Source of the DNA: Janthinobacterium lividum
Lineage (GTDB): Bacteria > Pseudomonadota > Gammaproteobacteria > Burkholderiales > Burkholderiaceae_D
DNA: 64,000 nt
Assembly: GCF_011601275.1 (NCBI RefSeq)
Contig: NZ_JAAOLY010000018.1
Coordinates: 1 to 64,000, forward strand
Direction of reading: 5' to 3'
How positions within the stretch are numbered: position 1 is the first letter of the stretch; each line of letters starts with the position of its first letter. This document shows, piece after piece, positions 36,141 to 43,562 of this stretch. The notes beneath the pieces are model-generated. The model searched no databases and was not told the origin of the DNA. It was given only the letters and a program-made list of their open reading frames with translations. A program made the position numbers and the translations under genes.

Positions 36141-37427
36141 TTACATCCGCAGCGGCGCCGTAGTCGTCGTGCTCTTCACGATCGGGTAGCGCTTTATGAG
36201 AAAGTAGCCATTCGCATCATTCGGGTGGTCGTGGCCGGATTTCTTGTCCGGCTGGCCGTCGGCGCCCCACACCTGCTGCTCCAGCGCCTCGGTGGTGGTC
36301 GGGCACTGGTCAGTGTTGATCTTCCAGCGGCGCTCGCCCTGCGCGTTCAGGATCATGCCGTTATAGGCGTTGACCCGGTCCTTGACCGCTGGGTTTGAGT
36401 GGTTCACTTCGAGCAGGAAGCCCGCCTGGCGCAAAATGGACAGGTCGGACTCGCTGGCGTTCTTGCTGCTGGTGTTCTGGCCGGAAGCATCCGGGAAAAT
36501 CTTCACCTGGTGGCCCTTGTCCTTGAAGTCCTCCTTCAGGATCCTGGCCATGGCTGGCGTGTCGCGCACCTGCACGCGCTCGGCCAGCGTGCGCGGCAGC
36601 CCTTCCCGGACCACGTTGATACAGGCAGTCATGTTTTGCACGTTAAAGTCGAGGCCCACCATCAGCGGCTCGCCCGGCAGGATGATCTCGTTCGTGTGGT
36701 TCAGCGCGCGGTCGAAGTCGGCATACACGCTGCCGCTGGTCAGGTTGGTGAACTTGCCGCGCAGGTAGGCGTCGATCAGCGCCGGAGGGTAGCTGGCCAT
36801 CAGCGACGGAATATAGTCGTCTGGTAGGTTCAGCTCGTTGTCGAACGTGCTGGCCTGGATCAGGCCGTACAGGCTGGCCAGCTCCGGCTTGTCCCGGATC
36901 GCCTTCACGAACTGCTGATACACGAACTTGAAGCCCTCGGGCGTCGTCGTCACGTCGATGCCGTTCATCAGGCCGGGCACGTTGTAGCGCATTCGGGCGA
37001 TGATCTTGCGCCAGGCCATCTGTGCCTTCTTCAGCGGCATCACGTCCAGCTCATCGATCAGCGCATGGCCGATCTTGAAGCCGACGATGGTCTCAGGCTT
37101 CTCCATCGAGCGGCAGATCACCGTGCCCCGGTACCGGCGGCCCTCGTACACCTCGACTTCGTGGTCGCCCTGCTTCACCTTGATGCGCAGGCCCATCGCG
37201 TAGGCCACTTCCTCCATCGTGGGATAGAAGATGTCGCGGATCTGCGGATAGGTCGGCGCGAAGTAGCCTTGGTTAATGCCTGGCCACTGCCAGAAGTGGG
37301 CACAGATGCCCGCGCAACCCACAAACGTCTTGCCCGAGCCGAACCCGGCCACGTAGGCCTTGAATTTGTGTGGCAACTGCAGGAAGCTCGACTGCGGTAC
37401 GTTCAGGTCAAACTGGATTGTCGTCAT
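36141..37427 (-). CDS. Terminase large subunit
   Basis: The 428-aa packaging motor has an ATPase domain with Walker A GFGSGKT (28-34) and Walker B HALIDELDVM. Coupling-type motifs (DVTTTPEGFKFVYQQF) follow. A C-terminal RNase H-fold nuclease has Asp residues in MVGLDFNVQNM and in IFPDASGQN. The late block starts here. It overlaps the terminase small subunit gene by 20 bp. Length is that of small-to-medium TerL proteins. Confidence 0.96.
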   Translation of the reverse strand: MTTIQFDLNVPQSSFLQLPHKFKAYVAGFGSGKTFVGCAGICAHFWQWPGINQGYFAPTYPQIRDIFYPTMEEVAYAMGLRIKVKQGDHEVEVYEGRRYRGTVICRSMEKPETIVGFKIGHALIDELDVMPLKKAQMAWRKIIARMRYNVPGLMNGIDVTTTPEGFKFVYQQFVKAIRDKPELASLYGLIQASTFDNELNLPDDYIPSLMASYPPALIDAYLRGKFTNLTSGSVYADFDRALNHTNEIILPGEPLMVGLDFNVQNMTACINVVREGLPRTLAERVQVRDTPAMARILKEDFKDKGHQVKIFPDASGQNTSSKNASESDLSILRQAGFLLEVNHSNPAVKDRVNAYNGMILNAQGERRWKINTDQCPTTTEALEQQVWGADGQPDKKSGHDHPNDANGYFLIKRYPIVKSTTTTAPLRM

Positions 37428-37956
37428 GGCGCTTGGCGTCTTTCACGCCGAAGGTGATGGCGACAGGTGTGGGCGCGTCGTCGTCCGGCTTCACGTCCTT
37501 GCTGGCTTTCAGCAGGTTCATGCCGATCTCAGCGGCGCCATTGGCCATCCTGGTCAACACGGCGATATCGCCCAAGGCAAGGCGGCTCTGCTCGTCCAGC
37601 GGCTCGGCGTCATCAATCTCGCCAGCCTTGTTGTGCGCGATGCCGGACAGCCGGTGCGCGGTGGCAGCGCCATATCGTGCTGCGCCAGCCAGGTGCATCG
37701 AGATTTCTTTCAGCTCGTCGGCCAACGTCCGCGCACTTATCTGCGCACCAATCGGCAGCGCACTAAACGCTGACTCTGCTGCAACCAATTGATTTGCAAC
37801 GTCTTTTATTTGTTTCGTCTGCGCACCAAAGCGTTTTCTGATCGCGGCTTCGGATACGCCGAATTCCCGAGCAAGCGCCCGGGCCGCCTCCCCCTTGAGG
37901 AGTCGCTGGCCTACCACTGCCCACTGCTTTTCGGTCAGTGCTGATTTGCGCCCCAT
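37408..37956 (-). CDS. Terminase small subunit-like DNA-binding protein
   Basis: The 182-aa protein has an N-terminal helix-turn-helix: LTEKQWAVVGQRLLKGEAAR, then ALAREFGVSEAAIRKRF. A helical middle (oligomer) region and a basic C-terminal tail follow. Immediately before TerL and overlapping it, this is the expected small subunit that recognises the packaging site. The sequence also resembles generic phage HTH proteins, so the call rests partly on position. Confidence 0.85.
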   Translation of the reverse strand: MGRKSALTEKQWAVVGQRLLKGEAARALAREFGVSEAAIRKRFGAQTKQIKDVANQLVAAESAFSALPIGAQISARTLADELKEISMHLAGAARYGAATAHRLSGIAHNKAGEIDDAEPLDEQSRLALGDIAVLTRMANGAAEIGMNLLKASKDVKPDDDAPTPVAITFGVKDAKRHDDNPV

Positions 37957-37974
37957 GTGTATTCCATTTCTTTG

Positions 37975-38223
37975 CTACGGCGATGGCTCCACGTCGAGCA
38001 TCACGGGCGGCATCGTTGCGCCCACTACCCACAGCCGGACTGCGCCGCCGGCGTTCAGCACGGCCAATTCTTCGGCATCTGGGCGCCAGTACGACAGCAC
38101 AGCTGGCAGGTGACCAACGTGCGTGCGCGTGATCGGCAACGCGTTGCAGGGCAGCTCGCCTTGGTCCCAGCCAGCAGGCGCGCCGAGCACGCCGTTGTTC
38201 GATGGGTGTTGGATTTTATTCAT
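37975..38223 (-). CDS. Small conserved phage protein
   Basis: The 82-aa protein MNKIQHPSNNGVLGAPAGWD, followed by ELPCNALPITRTHVGHLPAV, resembles a common phage protein upstream of terminase whose function is unknown. The C-terminal half (LWVVGATMPPVMLDVEP) is hydrophobic and beta-like. It is the first late gene on the leftward transcript, 18 bp before TerS. Confidence 0.7.
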   Translation of the reverse strand: MNKIQHPSNNGVLGAPAGWDQGELPCNALPITRTHVGHLPAVLSYWRPDAEELAVLNAGGAVRLWVVGATMPPVMLDVEPSP

Positions 38224-38334
38224 GTGATGAATGCGGCTTAGTCACGGTGCGCGGGCACAGCGCCCGGAAAACCCACCACAAGATCTAAAATTCTCAGAGT
38301 TCCACAATAGGACTAAACAACCTAAGGAATAGTT

Positions 38335-38445
38335 ATGCCGAAGAAATCACCCCCATACTTCTACCTCTTTGCATTTTTCGTCAACGGCCCGGCATGGATT
38401 GAAGCCATTCTTCACATTGTCGAGGCCGTAAATGCACGGCTTTAA
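38335..38445 (+). CDS. Tiny hydrophobic protein (36 aa)
   Basis: From ATG 38335 the frame reads MPKKSPPYFYLFAFFVNGPA and ends at a TAA at 38445. AAGGAA lies 6-9 nt before the start, a good ribosome-binding site. The middle (YFYLFAFFV, then WIEAILHIVEAV) is hydrophobic enough for a short membrane helix. It may be a leader or small membrane peptide of the following plus-strand gene. Very short, so uncertain. Confidence 0.4.
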   Translation: MPKKSPPYFYLFAFFVNGPAWIEAILHIVEAVNARL

Positions 38446-38648
38446 AAGTTCTGCCTCACATTTGTCACCGCCCGCGCCAAGATGGAACCACCGAACGCAT
38501 TGGAGTGCGCCTGGCAGCCAGAGCCACTTGGCTTTTGTTCGTCGGTGACTGCACCCGCTTTTTCAAGCCCTGCCGCTGGAGTGCGCTGGCAGACTGCTGG
38601 TGTTACGATATCGAACTAATAACTTCCTATTCCATGAAGGGGCGGGCT

Positions 38649-39275
38649 TTGAAAAATAAAGACTTAGAGCTTGAGATGGCGCATTCGCACGCAGTATCGG
38701 AAGCTTTGCAAACTATGCTTGGCAAGCGAGGCGAGGTTAGCGCTCGTTCATACGTTGCCCTAGCGTACTTGAACATGGCGCTTGATCACCGTGAGGCCAT
38801 TCTGCTTCTGGTTGGTGTTGGTGCATTTTCCAGCGCCACTGCACTGCAGCGCCCCCTTCTTGAAGCGGCAATCACAGGTCTTTGGGTCGAATCTTGTGCG
38901 ACCGATACGCAAGTCGAGGAGATTCGACGTATTGAACGACCGCCACCTAAATTCGATGTTGCAGCCCGCAAGCTGATCCAGTCGCACGATTTCGGCAAGT
39001 GGATTGAAATTTTCAGAGGTCATTACAAAATCTTTAACGACTACACCCATGGCAATGAGCGTCAGCTGTCTCGCTGGCTTCGCTCAGGCACGGCAGGGCC
39101 CTGTTACGATATCCGTCAAATGATCGAAACGCTGCACCATACAGATTTAGTCGGCTTACTAGCTGCCGTACAGCGCGAAAAAATCTTGGACCGACCAGTA
39201 CTTAACCTCTCGGCACTGATGGAATCGGTACTGGAGCGTTCGCGCCTCGCGCAAATGGCTTCGCAGGAGCAATAG
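38649..39275 (+). CDS. DUF6988-like helical protein, reverse-oriented accessory gene
   Basis: I start at TTG 38649 because AAGGGG lies 6 nt upstream; the ATG at 38634 has no ribosome-binding site and would add five residues. The protein (208 aa) is helical: ELEMAHSHAVSEALQTMLGK, ALDHREAILLLVGVGAFSSA and TALQRPLLEAAITGLWVES. From memory this layout matches the uncharacterised DUF6988 family of phages and genomic islands. It is opposite to the late genes and between Q and terminase, so it probably has its own promoter and is expressed in the lysogen. Function unknown; superinfection control is possible. Confidence 0.68.
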   Translation: MKNKDLELEMAHSHAVSEALQTMLGKRGEVSARSYVALAYLNMALDHREAILLLVGVGAFSSATALQRPLLEAAITGLWVESCATDTQVEEIRRIERPPPKFDVAARKLIQSHDFGKWIEIFRGHYKIFNDYTHGNERQLSRWLRSGTAGPCYDIRQMIETLHHTDLVGLLAAVQREKILDRPVLNLSALMESVLERSRLAQMASQEQ

Positions 39276-39448
39276 AGGTTTGCTAGGATTTTCACCTGCG
39301 ACGTGGGTTAAGGCATCTTTGCTCTGGCGGTCTCCTCCTCTGCCGTAGCGTCGGGTGTAACGCAGATGCAGCGAACCAAGTACTCGCGGGCGAGGCGGCG
39401 CGATGGAGATATCGTCTCGGGCATGGCGACCTCGAAGTCGCGCGCGAA

Positions 39449-39473
39449 TAAAAAAGCCACCGCAAGCGTGGCT
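39449..39473 (-). terminator. Intrinsic terminator after the 39.5-39.9 kb gene
   Basis: GCCACCGC (39456-39463) pairs with GCGTGGC (39466-39472); on the minus strand six Us follow. It ends the leftward transcript of the gene starting at 39935. An antiterminated late transcript would have to pass it to reach terminase. Confidence 0.78.
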
Positions 39474-39500
39474 TCGATAATTATGAAGACAATGTGGGTG

Positions 39501-39935
39501 TTAAGGAGTGCTGCTGCGGAAAGAAACAATCTCATGAGCAGTCAACTGGTCATCGGCATTCAGCAAATGCTTTCTGACCTTTATCAAAATAGTCTTAACC
39601 CCATCAGCCCCTGGCTCGTGCGCCAAAGTGTTAGAAAGATCTCTCGCTATGGATTCCGGCAACCAAAGAAATGCCTCGAAACTCAACTGATTCAAACGCG
39701 TGACCGTGTCAGCACTCAAATTTGTACTCAGCGCCCATACTGCTAAAAGCTCGGCAACCAAAGCCGCTTTCATGCGGAGTTCGTGCTCATGTTCAGCAGA
39801 CTGAATTTTCCTATCGTATTCATGTGCGATGGAAAATTCAATGCGCTTCTCTATCCAGGTCTTGGATAAAAACGCAGCGATTGCCAAAAGGATAGTGCTA
39901 GATATCGCACCGGAAACAAAGCTTATCAATTCCAT
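39501..39935 (-). CDS. Small membrane-anchored helical protein
   Basis: The 144-aa product has one N-terminal membrane segment (SFVSGAISSTILLAIAAFLS) followed by a helical domain (HEYDRKIQSAEHEHELRMKA) and a C-terminal amphipathic region. It resembles single-TM phage or lysogeny-linked proteins without a name. It lies between the tR'-like terminator and the late genes, where lambda has its S/R/Rz genes, but it is not holin-like. Function unknown. Confidence 0.6.
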   Translation of the reverse strand: MELISFVSGAISSTILLAIAAFLSKTWIEKRIEFSIAHEYDRKIQSAEHEHELRMKAALVAELLAVWALSTNLSADTVTRLNQLSFEAFLWLPESIARDLSNTLAHEPGADGVKTILIKVRKHLLNADDQLTAHEIVSFRSSTP

Positions 39936-40064
39936 CTCAACCCCTTAATAAAAGAAGTAGATTTTAGTCTAAGAAATGATTCTTCTGAATAGCTCGAAAA
40001 TGCGGTGGTCCGTCCTGGACAAAAAAGATCGGCTTGACGTTGTCAACCAACACTGCGCATAGAA

Positions 40065-40086
40065 AAAGCCCGCATAAGCGGGCTTT
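40065..40086 (-). terminator. tR'-like intrinsic terminator
   Basis: A perfect stem AAAGCCCGC (40065-40073), loop ATAA, GCGGGCTTT (40078-40086) lies about 150-170 bp downstream of the promoter at 40240-40267. On the minus strand it is followed by further Us. In lambda the same arrangement keeps late genes silent until Q modifies RNA polymerase. Confidence 0.85.
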
Positions 40087-40239
40087 GATGTTTGCCCCCA
40101 CGGCTATAGTGCGTGGTGAGCGGCAAATTCAAGGCGTGAAGGTGCGGCGCTGGGTCCGGGTACTGTCGCGAGTTCCAGCTATCGGTGGCGCGATGCGCAC
40201 ATTACGATTTCCGGAAGAGTTTCTTGAGCTGAGGCCTGA

Positions 40240-40272
40240 AGTATACCGCAGAAATACTGTTTGTAAACACAG
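40240..40272 (-). promoter_or_regulatory. Late promoter (pR'-like) with an overlapping LexA-like box
   Basis: On the minus strand, -35 TTTACA (40267-40262), a 16-bp spacer and -10 TATACT (40245-40240) form a strong sigma70 promoter right after the Q-like gene. A CTG-N10-CAG motif (40257-40272) overlaps the -35 box and so could bind LexA. Transcription would run toward the terminase and late genes through the terminator at 40065-40086. Confidence 0.72.
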
Positions 40273-40290
40273 GCCTAAAGAATATCTGCG

Positions 40291-40833
40291 CTACAGGTCT
40301 CCACCGCGCAACAACCCGCCCGCCCGTCCAGAATGGCTGTCGTAAATGGCGCTCAGCTCGCTCACCATGTCCTTGACTCGCTCCAACTCCAAGCCCGCCA
40401 CGCCATACACGGGCGCCACACCGGTTCCTTTGCACGACGTGCACTGCCCATTCCCCAGCAGCACCTTGACGCCGGTACCGCTGCAGCCCTTGCACTTGCC
40501 GTCCAGCCAGTGCGCCAGCGACTTCTCTGCTACGCGCCGGTACAGCGCCTGCGCGGACTGGGCATCCCAAGCCGTGTTTTCCGGCAGCCAACGGCGCGCC
40601 CGGCCGCGTCGGATGACTTCAACAGTCCAGATGCGCAGCAGCTGCGCCAGGTTCTGCTGGTTGCCCTCGAACATGCGGTTGAGCGTGCCGTCTGCGTACT
40701 TCACGCGGCACAGCAGCGCACCGATGTCGCCGGCGAGCGCCGCGGCCGCCAGCGGATCCGTCTGGTGGTGCTGCGCATCGTCCATCAGGTTGCTCGAACC
40801 GATTGCTGCGATGTAGCGGTCTGTAAAGCCCAT
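40291..40833 (-). CDS. Q-like late antiterminator
   Basis: From ATG 40833 (MGFTDRYIAAIGSSNLMDDA), 180 aa. A DnaJ-like zinc site appears as CKGCSGTG and CTSCKGTG, a pair of Cys-x2-Cys-x-Gly motifs typical of the lambdoid Q class. A helical N-terminal part is basic (EVIRRGRARRWLPE). As last gene in the leftward early operon, with a strong promoter and terminator just past it, it has the place of Q. It should bind near the promoter and carry RNA polymerase past tR'. Confidence 0.8.
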   Translation of the reverse strand: MGFTDRYIAAIGSSNLMDDAQHHQTDPLAAAALAGDIGALLCRVKYADGTLNRMFEGNQQNLAQLLRIWTVEVIRRGRARRWLPENTAWDAQSAQALYRRVAEKSLAHWLDGKCKGCSGTGVKVLLGNGQCTSCKGTGVAPVYGVAGLELERVKDMVSELSAIYDSHSGRAGGLLRGGDL

Positions 40834-40910
40834 GTCTTGCCTTTCATTTTGTATGCCAACGTTAACACCCTTTTTAGCCCTGTGCCAGCCCTGTGACCCT
40901 TCGGGGCCCT

Positions 40911-41336
40911 TCATACACGCAACACGCCGGTGCGGTTGAATTCGCGCACGGCAGCCAGCGAGGCGCGTGCGATCTCGAAATTCGACACGCCACGCAGAAA
41001 TACCATCGTTTTGCCGATGCCTTCGCGCAGCACGCGCATCTCATCACCGTTGACGCCAAAGGTGCCGTTCCGGCCAGCGCGCGCCTGGATTTCCGCGATC
41101 GCCTCCACCATGGCTTGCGCCACTGGTAGGATCTCGTGGCCGGCCGGCGCCGTGCGCCGCGTCATGTCGGCGTTGCTCAGCAGGTCGTAGACGTGCTGTT
41201 CCTGGAAGTGGCCCTTGCCCATAGCCTCGCTGGCCTGAAAGCCTGGCATTTCGAAGGCCAAGTCTTGGCGCAGGCCGGCCGGCAGCACGGCTGGCTTCGG
41301 GATGTACCGCTTGCGCGGCTTCTTGTTCGAAGCCAT
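40911..41336 (-). CDS. Small basic phage protein upstream of Q
   Basis: The 141-aa protein from ATG 41336 starts MASNKKPRKRYIPKPAVLPA and continues with a helical domain (AAVREFNRTGVLRV at the end). The basic start suggests nucleic-acid binding. It overlaps the preceding gene's stop by 1 bp. I do not recognise a family; it may take part in late control or replication. Confidence 0.62.
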   Translation of the reverse strand: MASNKKPRKRYIPKPAVLPAGLRQDLAFEMPGFQASEAMGKGHFQEQHVYDLLSNADMTRRTAPAGHEILPVAQAMVEAIAEIQARAGRNGTFGVNGDEMRVLREGIGKTMVFLRGVSNFEIARASLAAVREFNRTGVLRV

Positions 41337-41683
41337 CAGAATTCCTCCACTTTCCAACCGCCGCCCGCCTTCTTCGGCAGCGCCTGCACGGCAATAAAGC
41401 GCAGCGGGTACATGTCGGCCGCGATCTTGATCTTCGCGCGCGCGTCGTCCTGCCAATGGCCTTTGACTTCGTGAGCCTCCAGCGCGCCGTCGACCAGCAG
41501 CACGGCAAAATCTGGCGTGTAAAAAGTGTTGTCGGCCAAGCGAAATTTCAGGCCCTCGAACTTGTACCAGGCCACCTCGCCGGCCGCCTTGCGCAGCTCC
41601 AGCGTCCTGGCGTACGCTGCCTCGGTCTGGTTCATGGCGCCGACCTTTAGGCGGCCCAGCGCCTGTAAGCCACGGGCCATCAT
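41336..41683 (-). CDS. DUF1064 endonuclease
   Basis: The 115-aa protein from ATG 41683 (or 41680, one codon shorter) has the restriction-endonuclease-like core. Glu21 (TEAAYARTLE) is followed by YTPDFAVLLVDG (Asp58) and AHEVKGHWQDDARAKIKIAA (Glu72, Lys74). This is the E...D...ExK layout of DUF1064 proteins, which are Holliday-junction resolvase-like nucleases of phages. GGAG precedes the start by about 10 nt. It would cut branched DNA before packaging. Confidence 0.86.
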   Translation of the reverse strand: MMARGLQALGRLKVGAMNQTEAAYARTLELRKAAGEVAWYKFEGLKFRLADNTFYTPDFAVLLVDGALEAHEVKGHWQDDARAKIKIAADMYPLRFIAVQALPKKAGGGWKVEEF

Positions 41684-42012
41684 CGCGATTTCTCCAGGCG
41701 ATGCGTGACCGCCTTGACGATTGCACCACGGGCCGCGGCATCCCTGTCCGGATAGAGCCGGTACCACTCCAGGAAACCGGCGGCATCGACGCCCGCCGAC
41801 ATCGGCATCAGCCGGATCTCGAACTGTGCGAGCAGCGGGCCGGCCGCCGCCCAGTCGCCAGTCCAGTCTGGCACCATGGCCTGGCAGCGACTTGCGGCGG
41901 CACCAGCCGGCGGCGTGCCAACCAAGGCTCCGCCCACCTCGACAATGCTGGTCCACCCCAGCAGCTCGGCCAGGCGTTTATTTGCTGCGATTTTATCTTC
42001 GTGATTTTGCAT
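41680..42012 (-). CDS. Small phage protein, DUF2591-like
   Basis: The 110-aa protein (MQNHEDKIAANKRLAELLGW) has the phrase NKRLAELLGWTSIVEVGG and a C-terminal helix (YPDRDAAARGAIVKAVTHRL). Such short proteins with an early ELLGW are common in betaproteobacterial phage early regions. Function unknown. It overlaps the DUF1064 gene by 4 nt, so it is translated with it. Confidence 0.7.
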   Translation of the reverse strand: MQNHEDKIAANKRLAELLGWTSIVEVGGALVGTPPAGAAASRCQAMVPDWTGDWAAAGPLLAQFEIRLMPMSAGVDAAGFLEWYRLYPDRDAAARGAIVKAVTHRLEKSR

Positions 42013-42117
42013 AGAGCCTCTGTATTCAATTCTTTTCGTATCGGATGAGGCTTGGTAGCGGCCTCACCACGTTCGTGCTGTAGCGAACCGCTCCACAAGC
42101 CTGAGCAGCTTTTACCG

Positions 42118-42762
42118 CTATGCAGCGCGCCCATTAATGCGGGCCAGCGGCGCTGCGAGCGCGCCAACTGGCGCCATGGCGATGATTTGCTGCGACGTTC
42201 CACCTGCCATCACCAGCGAGGCCAGCTTCTGGTCACCGATCATCATCGGCGGCTCCACGCCAAAACCGGCGCGCTGGTTTTGCGCTTCGGACATACCCAC
42301 CAGCACCGGCGTGTAATCCGGCCGCTCGTTGCGCATGCGGTATCCGCGATATCGGTTTTCGAACTCCTTGCCGACGAAGGGCCATTCCTGCTCCGTCTTC
42401 CCGCCCAACGAGACCCAGCCGCCCATCTCGACCAGGACACGGTGGATCAGCGGATCATCGAACACGACGCTTCGGTATGGGCCGACGACGCGCAGTGCGC
42501 GGTCGACCTTGGCCCAAGCCACTAGCGCCGAGTCCTGCGTGGTGCCGCCCATCATGCGGATCAGGTCGGCCGGCTTCGGTGCAAACTGCCCGGTATCGGG
42601 ATTGCGGACGTGACGATCGAATGCCTGACGGACGGCTGCCAGGTCGTGCTGGCGCAGGGCGCCCCACCAGATCGCGATGGCAAACTCGCTTGCAGCCCGA
42701 CCGTAGAGTTCGGTGATTGCCCCCACCATGCCTGCAAAATCCTCGTAGTCATCCTGCGTCAT
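42118..42762 (-). CDS. DUF6475-like replication-associated protein
   Basis: The 214-aa protein starts MTQDDYEDFAGMVGAITELY and has a conserved helical front (ALRQHDLAAVRQAFDRHVRN), then PDTGQFAPKPADLIRMMGG. It follows the DUF1376 gene (14-bp overlap), the order in which helicase-loader or replication-partner proteins usually come. I relate it to DUF6475. It may act with the DUF1376 protein at the phage origin, but this is inference. Confidence 0.75.
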   Translation of the reverse strand: MTQDDYEDFAGMVGAITELYGRAASEFAIAIWWGALRQHDLAAVRQAFDRHVRNPDTGQFAPKPADLIRMMGGTTQDSALVAWAKVDRALRVVGPYRSVVFDDPLIHRVLVEMGGWVSLGGKTEQEWPFVGKEFENRYRGYRMRNERPDYTPVLVGMSEAQNQRAGFGVEPPMMIGDQKLASLVMAGGTSQQIIAMAPVGALAAPLARINGRAA

Positions 42763-43561
42763 GCTTTTCTCCCTGCGGTGCTGCGTTACCGAAGATTCGG
42801 GCTTTGGCGCGCTCGGCGGCCGCCATCGTTTGATCGTAGACCGTGCTGGCGCCCTGCCCTGGCCCAGCGCGCACGGAGTGCTGGGTGATCCATTCGGCCT
42901 TGAAGCCGCGCCAGCCGCGTTCGCAGCAGATGCGCAAAGCGCCTTCCAGGGTCAGGCCGGCCTTTTCGGCTTCACGCATGATGCCCTGGATGGCCGTCCG
43001 CGTTATCGGCGCCCGGTGCTTCGTTCTCAGCGCCTTGAAGTCGGCGACGATCTGCGGATCAATGTCGGGAAACAGGAAACCGGGAGCCGGAGGCGACTTG
43101 TCTTTTGTTTTTACTGGTTTATGGTTATTGGTTATTGGTTCTTGGTTAGTTTTTGATCCGGTTTCAGCTGGGTTGCCGGTAGCATCCGAATCAGAACCGG
43201 ATGGAAACCCGCTGGGTTCTTGATTGGTTGCCGTTTGCTTGCGCGGGCGACCGCCAAGCTTGCCATTTGCTTTCGCTGTCTCTGCCTTAATGCGATAGTC
43301 CGCAATCACCTGCTCACAGACCTCGTGGCGGTAGCCGTCATCAGTTTTAATGAACTTGAAGCGCAGCAGTCGCTCGACAATCGCGCGCTCGTCTGCTGCC
43401 TCGATGCCCAATGCGTCGCATAGAACATCGATGTCGAGCGGCAGCGGCGCCTCAGCGTCGTAGTAGACGTCCATCATGTCGCGGTAAATCCAGCGCGCCT
43501 GGCGAGACATGTTGATTGTTCCGGATCGAAAGTCGCCGATATGAAAAGGGTAATAGTTCAC
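42749..43561 (-). CDS. DUF1376/YdaU-like replication initiation protein
   Basis: From GTG 43561, one base after the previous stop; 270 aa. The N-terminal domain reads MNYYPFHIGDFRSGTINMSR and AEAPLPLDIDVLCDALG, the DUF1376 signature. A variable linker (about 115-165) includes TTATTGG-type tandem repeats in DNA at 43120-43145. A C-terminal helical domain has ITRTAIQGIMREAEKAGLTL and CERGWRGFKAEWI, like phage DnaD/DnaT-type primosome parts. It probably recruits host helicase to the phage origin. Confidence 0.85.
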   Translation of the reverse strand: MNYYPFHIGDFRSGTINMSRQARWIYRDMMDVYYDAEAPLPLDIDVLCDALGIEAADERAIVERLLRFKFIKTDDGYRHEVCEQVIADYRIKAETAKANGKLGGRPRKQTATNQEPSGFPSGSDSDATGNPAETGSKTNQEPITNNHKPVKTKDKSPPAPGFLFPDIDPQIVADFKALRTKHRAPITRTAIQGIMREAEKAGLTLEGALRICCERGWRGFKAEWITQHSVRAGPGQGASTVYDQTMAAAERAKARIFGNAAPQGEKHDAG

Positions 43562-43562
43562 G

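Noticed and set aside
39308-39424. Possible 38-aa minus-strand gene starting MPETISPSRRL
   Set aside because: No ribosome-binding site and it lies beyond a terminator; too little support.
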